A stretch of DNA of 54,752 nucleotides from Gemmatimonadota bacterium (GCA_026705765.1 JAPPAB010000024.1:1-54752); one strand, 5' to 3'; shown: positions 25,022 to 35,633, counted from the first letter of the stretch. Notes: a model not told the origin generated them from the letters alone. Made by a program: numbers and translations.

Positions 25022-27142
25022 TTACTCTGGCGGTTCAAAGTAGATGGTTATGTCTATCCACATGTCGCGCGGTGCGTCTTCGTGTATGCCGGGTTCAAAG
25101 GTGTATTGTTTTGCGGCCTCCACTGCGGCACTGTGAAATAGTTCGGGTCCCGAGGTTACGTGGACTTCGCCTACGCTGCCGTTTTTTAAGATGAGCAAGC
25201 GCAAGAAGACCGTGACGGGTTTGCCTTCGGCTCTGGCTTCTTCGGGGTATTCGGGTTCAACTTCTTCTATGACCTGAGGTTCTTCATCGGCATCTACGGC
25301 TTCCATGATGCCGCCTCCGATGACGACGTCGGGTTTGAAGGCGGGTTTTGGGAGGGGTGTTTTTTGCGTTCGAAGCTCTGAGATATCAGGCGGAGTAGCC
25401 GTTGTATCCGGTGGTGCATCCGCTGGATTAGATTGCGTTGTATCGGGTTGCGTATCAGATGGTTGTGTTTGGGTGGTGTCTGCTGGCTCGGGCGGAGGGT
25501 CGAGGAATTTGCCCTTGAGTTTGTCGGTTGCAATTTTGCCGTATTGTGTGAGGGGGTATCGCTCCTGTACTTGTTCGTAAATGGTTTTTGCCTGTTCGCG
25601 CTGGTCCAGGTCATTTTCGTAGGTCCAGGCGAGGGCAAAAAGTGCTTTTGGAGCAAAGAGGCTGTTGGGATATTCGTCGGCTATTTGTTGGTAGATGGGT
25701 AAGATATCCCGTGCGAGTGTGCCTTCTGCGATGAGGTTTTCAGTTTCTAAAAATCGCGTTTCTGCCAGGGCATCGTCGGCGTGTTTTTGATTGAGGCGCG
25801 TCCGGGCTTCAACGGCATAAGGCGTGTTGGGATGTTGGTCGAGGAGCAGTTGGAATTGTTCGCGCGCTGCAGTTTCGTTTTTCAAGCTGTCGGCATAAAT
25901 GAGTCCGATGGCATAACGCACTTTGGGTGCGAGGTCAGTTGTGTCGGTCAGGCTCAGTACGCGCTGGTAAATGCTCAGGGCCGAGTCGGGTTCGCCGAGA
26001 TTAAAGAGGTATAGTTCGGCGAGGTCAAAGAGCGGTCCCAGTGCTTTTTGCGGGTCTTCGACTTTTTCGGCTTGTTTGGTATAGCGTTCGAGTGCTACGA
26101 GATCTTTTTGCCGTTGTAAAGCCAGTTTTCCCTCGTCCGAGCTTCGATCTTCGCGAACGGCTTTTTCGAATAGTTCTTTGGATTTTTCCAGATTTCTACG
26201 CGATTTTTGTTCGATGAGGCCCAGGCGATAAAAAGCTGCTGCGCTGTATTCGCTACGGGGGTATTTTTTTCCGATGTCGCTGTAGATTTCTTCTGCGGTT
26301 TCAATCTGATCTTTCAACTGGTATATAAGTGCCTGTTTGAGACGGATTTCGGCTTCGTATATGCGAAGCCGTTTGATTTTTAATATTTTTTGGTATGTGT
26401 CCAGCGCCCCGTCGTATTTTTGCTGGCGCTCGAGGGTTTCGCCAATTTTGACGCGGGTTTCAAAATTTGTCCTGGTATCGGGTTTTGATTTTAGCACGTT
26501 TTCGTAGGCTTCAAGTGCTTCGTCGTATCGGTTCAGTTCGAGGAGGTTGTTGCCCACGCCTTGCCAGGCGCGTGCGCGCAATTTGTGCTTTTTGTCGAGT
26601 GTTTCGAGCAGTGCTTTATAGGAGATGATCGCGTCTTCTCTGTTGCCCTGTGCGGCTTCCATTTCCGCGAGTGCCAGATTTGATAGGCCGTATAACTCGG
26701 GATCGGTTTTTTTGTCGAAGAGAGAAAATGTAGTCCGCGCTTCATTGGTGCGGTCCATTGCCCAGAGCGCGAGGCCCTGCCAGTAGCGCGTTTCGGGGAT
26801 GAGTTCGCTTTCTGGGAAGAGTTTTTGCAGTTCCTGGAATTTGGTGAGTGCTTCGGTGTAATCTTCGCGCCAATAAGACGCTTTGCCGATGAGTAGCAAG
26901 CTGTCGTCGAACCATTTGCTGTCGGGAAAGTATTTGAGCACTATGGACGCTTTGAGTATGGCCCGCTGGTAGAGCGCGTTATAGGTCGCAGGTGTTATTC
27001 GGCTGCCGGGGGTTTGGGACTCGACGCGTTTTTGCTCGGCGATATTGTACTGTTGTTTGGCGTTGTAAAAGGTGTTGTAATACACGCTTTTGCAAGCCAG
27101 ACAGAGGATGCAGAGAGATGTGATGTAGATGAGACGAGACAT
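25022..27142 (-). CDS. Lipoprotein with TPR repeats and C-terminal TonB domain
   Basis: 706 residues. Signal peptide with lipobox LCLAC near residues 12-16, so lipid-anchored. About 50-560 are TPR units, including YbgF/BamD-like ones (KYFPDSKWFDDSLLLIGKA, QEYPNSLFAPKALFALA-like units). A proline/threonine-rich linker follows at about 565-600, then a TonB C-terminal fold at about 620-700 (VEPEYPEEARAEGKPVTVFL, SGPELFHSAAVEAAKQYTF). TonB domains normally drive outer-membrane transport from an inner-membrane anchor; a lipid anchor suggests an envelope scaffold instead. Placement among pyrimidine genes is unusual. Confidence 0.85.
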   Translation of the reverse strand: MSRLIYITSLCILCLACKSVYYNTFYNAKQQYNIAEQKRVESQTPGSRITPATYNALYQRAILKASIVLKYFPDSKWFDDSLLLIGKASYWREDYTEALTKFQELQKLFPESELIPETRYWQGLALWAMDRTNEARTTFSLFDKKTDPELYGLSNLALAEMEAAQGNREDAIISYKALLETLDKKHKLRARAWQGVGNNLLELNRYDEALEAYENVLKSKPDTRTNFETRVKIGETLERQQKYDGALDTYQKILKIKRLRIYEAEIRLKQALIYQLKDQIETAEEIYSDIGKKYPRSEYSAAAFYRLGLIEQKSRRNLEKSKELFEKAVREDRSSDEGKLALQRQKDLVALERYTKQAEKVEDPQKALGPLFDLAELYLFNLGEPDSALSIYQRVLSLTDTTDLAPKVRYAIGLIYADSLKNETAAREQFQLLLDQHPNTPYAVEARTRLNQKHADDALAETRFLETENLIAEGTLARDILPIYQQIADEYPNSLFAPKALFALAWTYENDLDQREQAKTIYEQVQERYPLTQYGKIATDKLKGKFLDPPPEPADTTQTQPSDTQPDTTQSNPADAPPDTTATPPDISELRTQKTPLPKPAFKPDVVIGGGIMEAVDADEEPQVIEEVEPEYPEEARAEGKPVTVFLRLLILKNGSVGEVHVTSGPELFHSAAVEAAKQYTFEPGIHEDAPRDMWIDITIYFEPPE

Positions 27143-27148
27143 AGTGAG

Positions 27149-28960
27149 TTAGGGATTGTGAAAGTCCTGGAGTGAACGAATGCGAATTGCGCTGTTGTTT
27201 TTGAGCGATTGAATGCCGGCGACAGCGGCGGCGGCTCCCGATAAGGTGGTTGTGTAGGGCAGGCCGTATTGTATGGCTGCTTTGCGGATTTCGGGGTCGG
27301 CAGCCTGGGATTGTTCTCCTGCGGGTGTGTTGATCATGAGAGATATTTCGCCGTTTTTTATGGCGTCGAGGATGTTTGGGCGTCCTTCCTGGATTTTGAA
27401 GATCCGATTGCAGGCTATGTTGTGGCTTTTGAGAAAGGCGCAGGTTCCCCCTGTGGCAATGAGGCGAAAGTCCATGTCGGATAGTTGTTGCGCAATGGGT
27501 ACAAGTCCTTCTTTGTCGCGGTCGTTGACGCTTAAAAATACGGTTCCTTCCTGGGGCAAGCGCACGCCTGCACCGAGTTGCGCTTTTTGGAAGCTGAGGC
27601 CAAAGTCGGTGTCTATGCCCATGACTTCGCCGGTGGATTTCATTTCGGGACCGAGGACGGTGTCAACGCCGGGAAATTTGTTGAAGGGCAAGACGGCTTC
27701 TTTGACGGCGATGTGATTGATGGGCACTTCCCGGGTAAAGCCCTGTTCTTGAAGTGTGCGCCCGACCATTGCGCGGGCAGCGACTTTGGCAAGGGGCACG
27801 CCAATGGTTTTGCTGACAAAGGGCACGGTGCGCGATGCTCTGGGGTTGACTTCGATAATAAATACGTCTTCGCCTTGAATGGCAAACTGAATGTTCATGA
27901 GGCCGACTACGTTGAGTGCTCTGGCGAGTGCATGTGTGTGTCGGCGCAGCTCGTCGAGGTTGGCGTCGGAGATTTGATACGGGGGCAAGACGCAGGCGCT
28001 GTCGCCAGAGTGTACGCCCGCGCTTTCGATGTGTTGCATGATGCCGCCGATGACGACTGCTGTTGGGTCTGCTACGGCATCGACGTCAAATTCGTGTGCG
28101 TCTTCTAAAAATCGGTCAATGAGGATGGGCCGCTCGGGTGAGGCTTCTATGGCATTGCGCATGTAGGCGATGAGGGCTTCGCGGTCATATACGATTGCCA
28201 TTGCGCGGCCTCCGAGTACGTAGGAGGGGCGCACGAGGACTGGATATCCGATTTGTTCGGCTATGGCGATTGCTTCGTCGGTGCTTATTGCGGTGCCGTT
28301 TTCGGGTTGTCGTATGCCCAGTTCTTTGATGAGTGCGCCAAAGCGCTTGCGGTCTTCGGCCAGGTCAATGGCGTCGGGCGATGTGCCGGCGATGTTGAGG
28401 CCCCCGCGTTCGAGGTCGCGTGCGAGGTTGAGCGGTGTTTGTCCGCCGAATTGAACGATGACGCCGTCGGGTTGTTCAACGTCGGCGATGCTGAGTACGT
28501 CTTCGGCGGTGAGCGGTTCAAAGTAGAGTTTGTCGGATGTGTCGTAGTCGGTGGAGACGGTTTCGGGGTTGGAGTTGACCATGATGGTCTCAAAGCCGTC
28601 TTCTTTGAGGGCATAGGAGGCGTGGCAACAACAATAATCGAATTCGATGCCCTGTCCAATGCGATTGGGACCGCCGCCGAGGATCATGATTTTTGGGCGG
28701 TCGGAGCGGATGGCTTCGTTGTCTGTTTCATAGGTTGAATAGTGATACGGTGTATAGGCTTCAAACTCGGCTGCGCATGTATCTACGGTTTTGAATACGG
28801 GCGCAACGCCGAGTTCTTTGCGCAGGGCGCGAATAGCCCATTCGTCACTTTGCCACAGGTGTGCCAGTTGGCGGTCGGAAAAGCCGTGTTGTTTGGCTTT
28901 GAGCAGGTCTGCGCGAGTGATGCGCGATTTTAAGTCGTTGAGTGTGTGCTGTTTTTTCAT
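27149..28960 (-). CDS. carB: Carbamoyl-phosphate synthase large subunit, C-terminal half
   Basis: 603 residues. It starts in the oligomerisation domain (ADLLKAKQHGFSDRQLA, VDTCAAEFEAYTPYHYSTYE), then the second ATP-grasp unit that phosphorylates carbamate (GGGPNRIGQGIEFDYCC, YVLGGRAM, IEVNPRASRTVPFVSK), and the MGS-like allosteric domain (about 480-600, RLIATGGTCAFL). The N-half is a separate gene ending 2 nt upstream. The frame is also open backwards past its ATG, so a 1-nt indel joining the halves cannot be excluded. Needs the N-half and CarA, not seen here, for activity. Confidence 0.92.
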   Translation of the reverse strand: MKKQHTLNDLKSRITRADLLKAKQHGFSDRQLAHLWQSDEWAIRALRKELGVAPVFKTVDTCAAEFEAYTPYHYSTYETDNEAIRSDRPKIMILGGGPNRIGQGIEFDYCCCHASYALKEDGFETIMVNSNPETVSTDYDTSDKLYFEPLTAEDVLSIADVEQPDGVIVQFGGQTPLNLARDLERGGLNIAGTSPDAIDLAEDRKRFGALIKELGIRQPENGTAISTDEAIAIAEQIGYPVLVRPSYVLGGRAMAIVYDREALIAYMRNAIEASPERPILIDRFLEDAHEFDVDAVADPTAVVIGGIMQHIESAGVHSGDSACVLPPYQISDANLDELRRHTHALARALNVVGLMNIQFAIQGEDVFIIEVNPRASRTVPFVSKTIGVPLAKVAARAMVGRTLQEQGFTREVPINHIAVKEAVLPFNKFPGVDTVLGPEMKSTGEVMGIDTDFGLSFQKAQLGAGVRLPQEGTVFLSVNDRDKEGLVPIAQQLSDMDFRLIATGGTCAFLKSHNIACNRIFKIQEGRPNILDAIKNGEISLMINTPAGEQSQAADPEIRKAAIQYGLPYTTTLSGAAAAVAGIQSLKNNSAIRIRSLQDFHNP

Positions 28961-28962
28961 GG

Positions 28963-30411
28963 TTAGTCCATCAGGGCGGCGAGTTCTTTTTCTATTTCGA
29001 CGAGTTGTCGCATGTTGTCGAGAAACCAGGGGTCAATTTTGGTGGCATCAAAAATTTCCTGTACGGATAATCCGGCGTCATAAGCCGTTTTGAGATAGGC
29101 CAATCGCTGCGAGTTGGGTTCGCGCAGGCCGCGTTCGAGGGCTTCGCGCGAGAGGGTGTTGGGGTGGATGTCTTTGCCGTCGGCACCAAATCCCGCGCGC
29201 CCGATTTCGAGAGAGCGCAAGCCTTTTTGCAGTGCTTCTTTAAACGTGCGACCTATGGCCATGGTTTCACCTACGGATTTCATTTGTGTACCCAACAGGT
29301 CAGCGGTTTGGGGAAATTTTTCAAATGTCCAGCGCGGGATTTTGATGACGCAATAGTCGATGGTGGGTTCAAATGAGGCAGGTGTTTCGCGCGTGATGTC
29401 GTTTTGTATTTCGTCCAGGGTATATCCAATGGCGAGTTTGGCGGCTATTTTGGCGATGGGGAAGCCCGTGGCTTTGGAGGCGAGTGCAGAACTGCGGGAG
29501 ACGCGGGGGTTCATTTCTATGACGACGCGCCGGCCCGTGTTGGGATCCACTGCAAATTGGATGTTGGAGCCGCCGGTTTCCACGCCGATTTCGCGGATGC
29601 AGGCGATGGCATCGTCGCGCATTTCCTGATATTCTTTGTCGGTGAGGGTTTGCGCGGGTGCCACGGTGATGGAGTCGCCCGTGTGTACGCCCATGGGATC
29701 GAAGTTTTCTATGGAGCAGATGATGACGACGTTGTCGTTTTGGTCGCGCATGACTTCGAGTTCAAATTCTTTCCAGCCGATGATGGATTCTTCTACGAGG
29801 ATCTCTGAGGTGGGCGATAGGCTGAGGCCGTGTGCGGCGGCGTGTCTGAATTCTTCGATGTTGTACGCGGTGCCAGCGCCTGTGCCGCCCAGGGTGTAGG
29901 ATGGGCGGATGATGGCGGGAAATCCGATTTCAGCGGTGATGTCGAGTGCTTCTTTGAGGGTGTAGGCAAATCGGCCTTTGGGGAAGTCGAGGCCGATTTT
30001 GGCCATGGCTTTTTGAAAGGCTTCTCGGTTTTCCGCTTTTTCTATGGCGTGTGGTTTTGCGCCGATCATTTCGATGTCGAATTTTTGGAGGGTTCCCTGT
30101 TCGTGCAGGGCCATGGCGGTGTTGAGGCCTGTTTGTCCGCCCAGGGTTGGGAGGAGGGCATCCGGGCGTTCTTTTTCGATGATGGCTGCACATACTTCGG
30201 GTGTGACGGGTTCGACATAAGTTTTGTCAGCCATTTCGGGGTCGGTCATGATGGTGGCGGGGTTGCTGTTGACCAGTACGACTTCGTATCCCTCTTCTTT
30301 GAGGGCTTTGCAGGCTTGGGTGCCGGAGTAATCAAATTCACAGGCTTGTCCTATGACGATGGGACCAGAGCCGATGAGCATTATTTTTTTGAGGTCGGTT
30401 CGTTTGGGCAT
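28963..30411 (-). CDS. carB: Carbamoyl-phosphate synthase large subunit, N-terminal half
   Basis: 482 residues from the ATG at 30411, giving the standard [18 protein letters not shown] start; a longer frame to 30456 adds nothing conserved. First ATP-grasp unit (bicarbonate phosphorylation): [42 protein letters not shown]; then part of the oligomerisation domain ([20 protein letters not shown]). It stops at about the middle of that domain, close to where split CarB proteins of Aquifex and methanogens are divided. Gap to the C-half: 2 nt. Confidence 0.93.
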   Translation of the reverse strand: MPKRTDLKKIMLIGSGPIVIGQACEFDYSGTQACKALKEEGYEVVLVNSNPATIMTDPEMADKTYVEPVTPEVCAAIIEKERPDALLPTLGGQTGLNTAMALHEQGTLQKFDIEMIGAKPHAIEKAENREAFQKAMAKIGLDFPKGRFAYTLKEALDITAEIGFPAIIRPSYTLGGTGAGTAYNIEEFRHAAAHGLSLSPTSEILVEESIIGWKEFELEVMRDQNDNVVIICSIENFDPMGVHTGDSITVAPAQTLTDKEYQEMRDDAIACIREIGVETGGSNIQFAVDPNTGRRVVIEMNPRVSRSSALASKATGFPIAKIAAKLAIGYTLDEIQNDITRETPASFEPTIDYCVIKIPRWTFEKFPQTADLLGTQMKSVGETMAIGRTFKEALQKGLRSLEIGRAGFGADGKDIHPNTLSREALERGLREPNSQRLAYLKTAYDAGLSVQEIFDATKIDPWFLDNMRQLVEIEKELAALMD

Positions 30412-30428
30412 TGGGTACAGGTCCAGAA

Positions 30429-32000
30429 TCAGGTGGTGAGGTTTAGATCGAAACACTCGGTGCTGCTGCGTATCTGGTGTATGGCAGTGGCAAAGTTTTC
30501 GATGATGTCACTGGCGATGAGGCTTATTTGTCCCATTTTTTTAATTGCGATGTCAGCGGCGAGGCCGTGGAGATAGACGGCTGTGCATGCCGCGTCTGAG
30601 GGGTTGAGGCCCTGACCGATGAGCGCGGCTAATAGGCCCGTTAGTACGTCTCCCGTGCCGCCGGTGGCCATTCCCGGGTTGCCGGTCGGGTTGATGTGTG
30701 TTTCGCCTTCTGGCGTTGCGACGATGGTTGGCGCGCCTTTCAGGACTGTGGTGGCTCCGACATCGGTGGCGAATTTCAGAGCCTGTGCTATGGGGTCGCG
30801 CTGTATTTCGGCGATGCTGCACCCGGTCAGGCGCGCAAATTCCCCGATGTGCGGGGTGAGTACCAGGGGTGTTTCGCAGGTGCGGATTGCATCGAGGTCT
30901 CCGGCGAGGGCGTTGAGTGCGTCGGCGTCGATGACTGCGGGGCAGTTCAGGTCGCGCACGAGGCGGCGGACGAGTTCGACGGTTTCTCGATGGGTTCCTA
31001 TACCAGGTCCGATGGCGATGCTGTCAGCGGTGCGACACGCGCGTTGTATTTCGCCCCGGGCGCGCAGGGATAGGCATCTGACTTTTTTTATTTCGGGTAG
31101 CGGTTGGGTCATGGCTTCGGTGACTTTGGTTTCGAGTATGTCGTTGAGGCTTTTGGGTACACCGAGTGTGACGAGGCCCGCGCCTCCTTTGAGTGCCGCG
31201 TTTGCAGCGAGTGCCGCCGCACCTGTGAGTCCCACGGATCCGGCGAGGATATATACTCTGCCGCAGTCTCCTTTGTGGGCGTCGGGTTCCCGTTGGGGGA
31301 GCAGGCGAGCACAGCGGCGGTTGTCTATCAAGTAGGTGCTGATGCGTTCGCGTTCAATTGCCGAGGGGGGGATCCCGATGTCGATGAGGTGCAGTTTGCC
31401 GCATTGGGCGCGTCCGGGGTAAAAGAAGTGTCCGATGCGGGGCAGTGCAAATGTGACTGTGCATGTTGCGGTTGCACAGGGTCCTTCGATTTGGCCCGTG
31501 TCGGCGTTGAGGCCAGAGGGTATATCTACGGCGACGATGGGGCATTTGGCGCGGGTGAGTGCGTTTATGAGTTCGGCGTATATGCCGCGGGGAGGTCCCT
31601 GGATGCCCGTGCCCAATAGCGCGTCAACGGCGATGTCGGCGTTGACGAGTGCGTTTTGTACTGTTGCGATGCGGTCAACCGGTTGCACGATGTTCGGGGG
31701 CAGTCGGTCGAGGTTGGTTTTTGCATCGCCTGTTATTTCCCGGGTGGATGTGGCTGTGAATACCTGGACTTTTGCACCGCTTTGGGCAGCTTGCCTGGCG
31801 ATGACAAAGCCGTCGCCTCCGTTGTTGCCTTTGCCACAGAGGATGACGATGTGCCGGTTTTGGCGTTCGCCCAACAGGTTTTCTACTACCCGGGTTACGC
31901 CTTGTCCGGCGGCTTCCATGAGTTCTATGCTCGGCACACCACTGTCGATTGCCCGACGGTCAATGGATGCCATCTGGGAGCCGGTGATAAGCTCAGTCAT
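30429..32000 (-). CDS. nnr: Bifunctional NAD(P)H-hydrate epimerase / ADP-dependent dehydratase
   Basis: 523 residues from the ATG at 32000 ([18 protein letters not shown], the usual N-terminus); an upstream ATG at 32048 is possible. The epimerase domain (1 to about 215) has [22 protein letters not shown] and [12 protein letters not shown]. The dehydratase (about 225-520) has the ribokinase-like [49 protein letters not shown] and [16 protein letters not shown]. It repairs damaged NADHX/NADPHX. First gene of the carB-pyrK operon, 17 nt before carB. Confidence 0.94.
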   Translation of the reverse strand: MTELITGSQMASIDRRAIDSGVPSIELMEAAGQGVTRVVENLLGERQNRHIVILCGKGNNGGDGFVIARQAAQSGAKVQVFTATSTREITGDAKTNLDRLPPNIVQPVDRIATVQNALVNADIAVDALLGTGIQGPPRGIYAELINALTRAKCPIVAVDIPSGLNADTGQIEGPCATATCTVTFALPRIGHFFYPGRAQCGKLHLIDIGIPPSAIERERISTYLIDNRRCARLLPQREPDAHKGDCGRVYILAGSVGLTGAAALAANAALKGGAGLVTLGVPKSLNDILETKVTEAMTQPLPEIKKVRCLSLRARGEIQRACRTADSIAIGPGIGTHRETVELVRRLVRDLNCPAVIDADALNALAGDLDAIRTCETPLVLTPHIGEFARLTGCSIAEIQRDPIAQALKFATDVGATTVLKGAPTIVATPEGETHINPTGNPGMATGGTGDVLTGLLAALIGQGLNPSDAACTAVYLHGLAADIAIKKMGQISLIASDIIENFATAIHQIRSSTECFDLNLTT

Positions 32001-32200
32001 AGGGGAGGGTGCGAGGTCGTGCGCGCGGTGTGAGTTTTTCTGGGTCATGTTGCAGTTTTGTGTCTAAAAATACAGGAAGGGCACGGGCAACGCAAACCCT
32101 TTTTTGGCGGTTGTAAGCATCGGGGATTATTGGGTGTTTGATTGCTAAATAGAAGAAAAACAAAGTTTAAGTGTGTTTGAGATGCGTTGATACAAACCGC

Positions 32201-32229
32201 TTGACACAGATGAGGCGCTTATCTATACT
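32201..32229 (+). promoter_or_regulatory. tRNA promoter
   Basis: TTGACA (32201-32206), 17-bp spacer, TATACT (32224-32229), ending 13 nt before tRNA-Ser. Near-consensus sigma-70 promoter. Confidence 0.8.
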
Positions 32230-32242
32230 TTTCGGATGGTGC

Positions 32243-32330
32243 GGTGGGGTGCGAGAGCGGTCGAATCGGGCGGTCTTGAAAACCGTTGACCCTCGCGGGT
32301 CCGTGGGTTCGAATCCCACCCCCACCGCCA
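32243..32330 (+). tRNA. tRNA-Ser (anticodon UGA)
   Basis: 88 nt with acceptor stem GGTGGGG/CCCCACC, anticodon loop CTTGAAA, long variable arm (class II, as expected for serine), T-loop TTCGAAT and encoded CCA. Confidence 0.95.
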
Positions 32331-32386
32331 TTTACCTTGCATTTATACACGTCCTTTGTTACTTTTGGCTGTTCGTTTTTGTTCGC

Positions 32387-32479
<93 letters not shown>

Positions 32480-32500
32480 ATATTCATAGGTCGATTTTCG

Positions 32501-33922
32501 ATGTCGGATACGGTTTTGCGTTTCGCGCCGTCTCCCACTGGTGGGTTTCACGTGGGGAATGCGCGAACGGCGATTTTTAATCATCTTTACGCGAAGCACT
32601 ACCAGGCAAAGTTGTTGTTGCGCGTGGAAGATACAGATCGAGAGCGTTTTACAGAGTCGTCTCTTCAGACGATTCTGGACGGTTTGAACTGGCTCGGTGT
32701 TGATTTTGACGCCGAGCCAGTGTTTCAGTCGGATAATGTCGAGGCGCATAAGCAAGCAGCCGCGCGTCTGTTGGAGACGGGGCATGCGTATTATGGCTAT
32801 GAGACTGCGGAAGAACTCGATGCGATGCGCCGGCAGGCGCAGGTCGAGAAGCGGCGCGTGCGCTACAATCGGGATTTGACGCCGGAACAGCAGGCGGCTT
32901 TTGAGGCAGAGGGGCGGCCAAAGGTTGTGCGGTTTAAGGTGCCTGCGGGTGAGACGGTCTGGCACGATCGCATTCGGGGTGTGCAGCGTTGGGATAATGC
33001 CGAGGTTGAGGATTTTGTTTTGTTGCGGCCCGATGGTTCGCCTGTATATAATCTCGCGGTGGTGGTGGATGATCACAATATGGGTGTGAATCTGGTGTTG
33101 CGGTCTGCGGATCATTTGTCGAATACGCCGAAGCAGATTATGCTGTTTGAGGCGCTGTCGTGGATGGTGCCGGAGTATGGGCATTCAACGCTGATTTTGG
33201 GTCCCGATGGCAGTAAGTTGTCCAAGCGTCACGGGGCGACTACGATTTCGGAGTATCAGGAGCGGGGTTTTTTGTCGGATGCGATGTTCAATTATCTCGC
33301 GCTGTTGGGATGGGCGCCCGGAGATGAGCGCGAGGTGTTTGCGCGTGATGAGTTGACCGGGGTGTTTTCTGTTGCGGGGTTGCTCAAGCGAGACGCGATT
33401 TTTGATGAGAAGAAGTTGGTGTGGCTCAATGGCGAGCATATGCGTCTTCGTCCGGTGGATGCGGTTCTGGATGATGCGATACCGGTTTGGGTTGCGGAGG
33501 GGTGGCTTTCTGAGGCAGAGGCTTCTGAGCGGCGGGATGAGTTGATGAGGATTGCGGCGTTGTTGCAGCCGCGGTTGCATACGCTTGAGGATTTGCAGCA
33601 TACGGGTTATTTTTTTGTGGATCCAGAGGTGTATGATGCAAAGACGGCTAAGAAGAACTGGAAGACGGATACGCCCGAGCGCGTTGCGTTGATGATTGAG
33701 CGTTTGGAGGGTTTGGATTCGTTCGGTGAGGGCGATATTGAGGGTGTGACGCGCACACTATCTGGTGAACTGGGGATTTCGGCTTCGAGGCTGATTCATC
33801 CGACACGACTCGCGCTTTGCGGCGTTGGGTTTGGGCCGGGGTTGTTTGAATTGATGGCTGTGCTCGGGCGGGAGACGTGTATTCGCAGGCTGAAAAAGGC
33901 GCTGGAGGTTTTGGGTTCATAA
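32501..33922 (+). CDS. gltX: Glutamate--tRNA ligase
   Basis: 473 residues, normal for bacterial GluRS. HIGH-type motif in FAPSPTGGFHVGNART at 8-23, EDTDRER, the conserved PVYNLAVVVDDHNMG, and KMSKS-type SKLSKRHGATT near residue 237. The C-terminal anticodon-binding domain is complete. Charges tRNA-Glu. A single gltX beside a tRNA-Gln raises whether it also charges tRNA-Gln; no gatCAB or glnS is in view. Follows the tRNA-Ser pair. Confidence 0.96.
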   Translation: MSDTVLRFAPSPTGGFHVGNARTAIFNHLYAKHYQAKLLLRVEDTDRERFTESSLQTILDGLNWLGVDFDAEPVFQSDNVEAHKQAAARLLETGHAYYGYETAEELDAMRRQAQVEKRRVRYNRDLTPEQQAAFEAEGRPKVVRFKVPAGETVWHDRIRGVQRWDNAEVEDFVLLRPDGSPVYNLAVVVDDHNMGVNLVLRSADHLSNTPKQIMLFEALSWMVPEYGHSTLILGPDGSKLSKRHGATTISEYQERGFLSDAMFNYLALLGWAPGDEREVFARDELTGVFSVAGLLKRDAIFDEKKLVWLNGEHMRLRPVDAVLDDAIPVWVAEGWLSEAEASERRDELMRIAALLQPRLHTLEDLQHTGYFFVDPEVYDAKTAKKNWKTDTPERVALMIERLEGLDSFGEGDIEGVTRTLSGELGISASRLIHPTRLALCGVGFGPGLFELMAVLGRETCIRRLKKALEVLGS

Positions 33923-33944
33923 AGGTACGTGTCATCCCGAATCT

Positions 33945-35576
33945 TTAATTATATATTTTGCCCCCTCGTCTAATGGCAAGACATGCGGCTCTGGACCGTA
34001 GAATCGGGGTTCGAATCCCTGGGGGGCAACCAACTACATCTTCTCGCTGAACTTTGATTCTGTCCGTTTCACTGGCAGAATCAAACAAGGCGAGTTGAAT
34101 TGCATCTGGGGTATAGATCAGGTGGTTGATATGCAGTCTTAACAGGTCTTTCCGTTCCTCTGGTGTGGCTTCATCAAATAGTTCCTCAAAGGTCGTAAGT
34201 TTTTGCTCCAACTGAGCAACTCTTACGGCCTTTTGTTTTGCCTCTGCCAAAGTTACTTCATTATCCATCATCTCCTGCTCTATTTGGCTTTTTTGTTCTT
34301 CCAGGTCGATAATTTTCTGACTGATGGTTTTAATGCCAACCTTCCGCCCAGCGATACTTTCCACGAGAGCATCCAACTTCTTATCAATATCTTTGAGGAG
34401 CCTTTGATAATTTTTCCGTGCTTGCATCAAAGATTTCATACGCTCTGAGTTATTTGTTGTCGCCTCGGCAACAAGGTCTTGGACACGTTTTTGATCGTCA
34501 CTAAGTTGTATCAACCGATCAGCGACCACTTTTTCAAGGGCTTGTGCCGGCACAGGCTTCATTTTGCATTCCTTGTTGCCACGATGGATTTTGCAGGTGC
34601 ATTGGTAGTAGAAATAGGGCTTTTTCTGGTGATTCAGGCCGTAATAGGGTGTCATATAAGACTTGCACCATCCGCATTTTACCAAACCTTGAAGTGAGAA
34701 GGTATGCAAGTTTTGTTTTCTGCTCCTTGAGCCAGTGACCCGCTTGGTTTCTATAATGGCTTGTACCTTATCCCACAATTCTATTGGGATAATGGGTTCA
34801 TGCTGGCCTTCATATACTTCACCGTTGTAAGTAATTTTTCCGATGTAAAATTGATTTTGCAGAATACGCCCAATATTTGTGTTGTTGAACTTTTTGCCAG
34901 AATGAACCTTATCGTTTCTCGATACATACGATTTCGTGCGATAGCCTTTTTTGTTTATCACCTGCGCTGTGGCTCTAAAACTTTGCTCCTTAACATACGT
35001 CTGAAAAATTAAGAGCACCAATTCTCGCTCTGCCTCATTGGGCGTTGGAACGCCTTTGTTGTCTGGATCATTATCGTATCCGAGAACCTGTCCACCATTA
35101 TGTAGGCCCTTCTCAGCACGCCACTGCATTTTTTCTTTTGTACGCTCACTGGTGCGCTCCCGCTCAAGTACTCCTGTAGCTAAAGAAATTTGGAGAGCAA
35201 ACCGACCTATGGCGTTTGATGTATCCCAACTTTCATGGAGAGATATAAATGTTGCTTCATGTTGCGCTAAAAACTCGTGAAAATGATGAAAGTCGATGAT
35301 AGACCTGCTGATGCGATCGATTTTTGTACACAGCACCGCATTGATCTTACCCTGCTCAATATCTCGAACCATGCGCTTGAATTCTGGCCGGTCTAAATTT
35401 TTCCCTGATTTTCCTTCCTCACGATAGATTGCCACTGCTTTCCATTCTTCCTCTGGTGTGACATCCTTAAGTTCGACATACTTCTGAAGAAGATCAATCT
35501 GAGTGTCGAGACTGCCATTTTTTATTTGAGCTTGCAGGTCGGAAGAGACCCTGGCATACAGACCACATTTAATCAC
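33945..35576 (-). CDS. Large serine recombinase (integrase)
   Basis: 543 residues from a GTG at 35576 with an AGGAGG ribosome-binding site. Resolvase domain with catalytic Ser in YARVSSD (about residue 11) and RPEFKRMVRDIE; recombinase domain with QVLGYD and a GRILQNQFYIGKITY motif; zinc ribbon CGWCKSYM paired with CTCKIHRGNKEC; coiled coil at about 390-470. Serine integrases catalyse unidirectional attP x attB recombination. The last ~26 residues (from CPPGIRTP) are antisense tRNA-Gln, so the C-terminus was fixed by integration into the tRNA gene. It marks the left end of the mobile island. Confidence 0.9.
   Translation of the reverse strand: MIKCGLYARVSSDLQAQIKNGSLDTQIDLLQKYVELKDVTPEEEWKAVAIYREEGKSGKNLDRPEFKRMVRDIEQGKINAVLCTKIDRISRSIIDFHHFHEFLAQHEATFISLHESWDTSNAIGRFALQISLATGVLERERTSERTKEKMQWRAEKGLHNGGQVLGYDNDPDNKGVPTPNEAERELVLLIFQTYVKEQSFRATAQVINKKGYRTKSYVSRNDKVHSGKKFNNTNIGRILQNQFYIGKITYNGEVYEGQHEPIIPIELWDKVQAIIETKRVTGSRSRKQNLHTFSLQGLVKCGWCKSYMTPYYGLNHQKKPYFYYQCTCKIHRGNKECKMKPVPAQALEKVVADRLIQLSDDQKRVQDLVAEATTNNSERMKSLMQARKNYQRLLKDIDKKLDALVESIAGRKVGIKTISQKIIDLEEQKSQIEQEMMDNEVTLAEAKQKAVRVAQLEQKLTTFEELFDEATPEERKDLLRLHINHLIYTPDAIQLALFDSASETDRIKVQREDVVGCPPGIRTPILRSRAACLAIRRGGKIYN
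33959..34032 (+). tRNA. tRNA-Gln (anticodon CUG)
   Basis: 74 nt: acceptor TGCCCCC/GGGGGCA, anticodon loop CTCTGGA, T-loop TTCGAAT, encoded CCA. Its 3' half is overlapped antisense by the end of the serine recombinase gene, so it is the likely attachment site of the island to its right. Confidence 0.93.
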
Positions 35577-35633
35577 ATCTACCTCCTTTGCCCTGTATTG
35601 TTTGGAAATTATAGACGATGCTTATATACCTTA

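Noticed and set aside
28253-28738. Plus-strand ORFs opposite the carB C-half
   Set aside because: The minus strand encodes CarB without ambiguity; these are codon-bias shadows.
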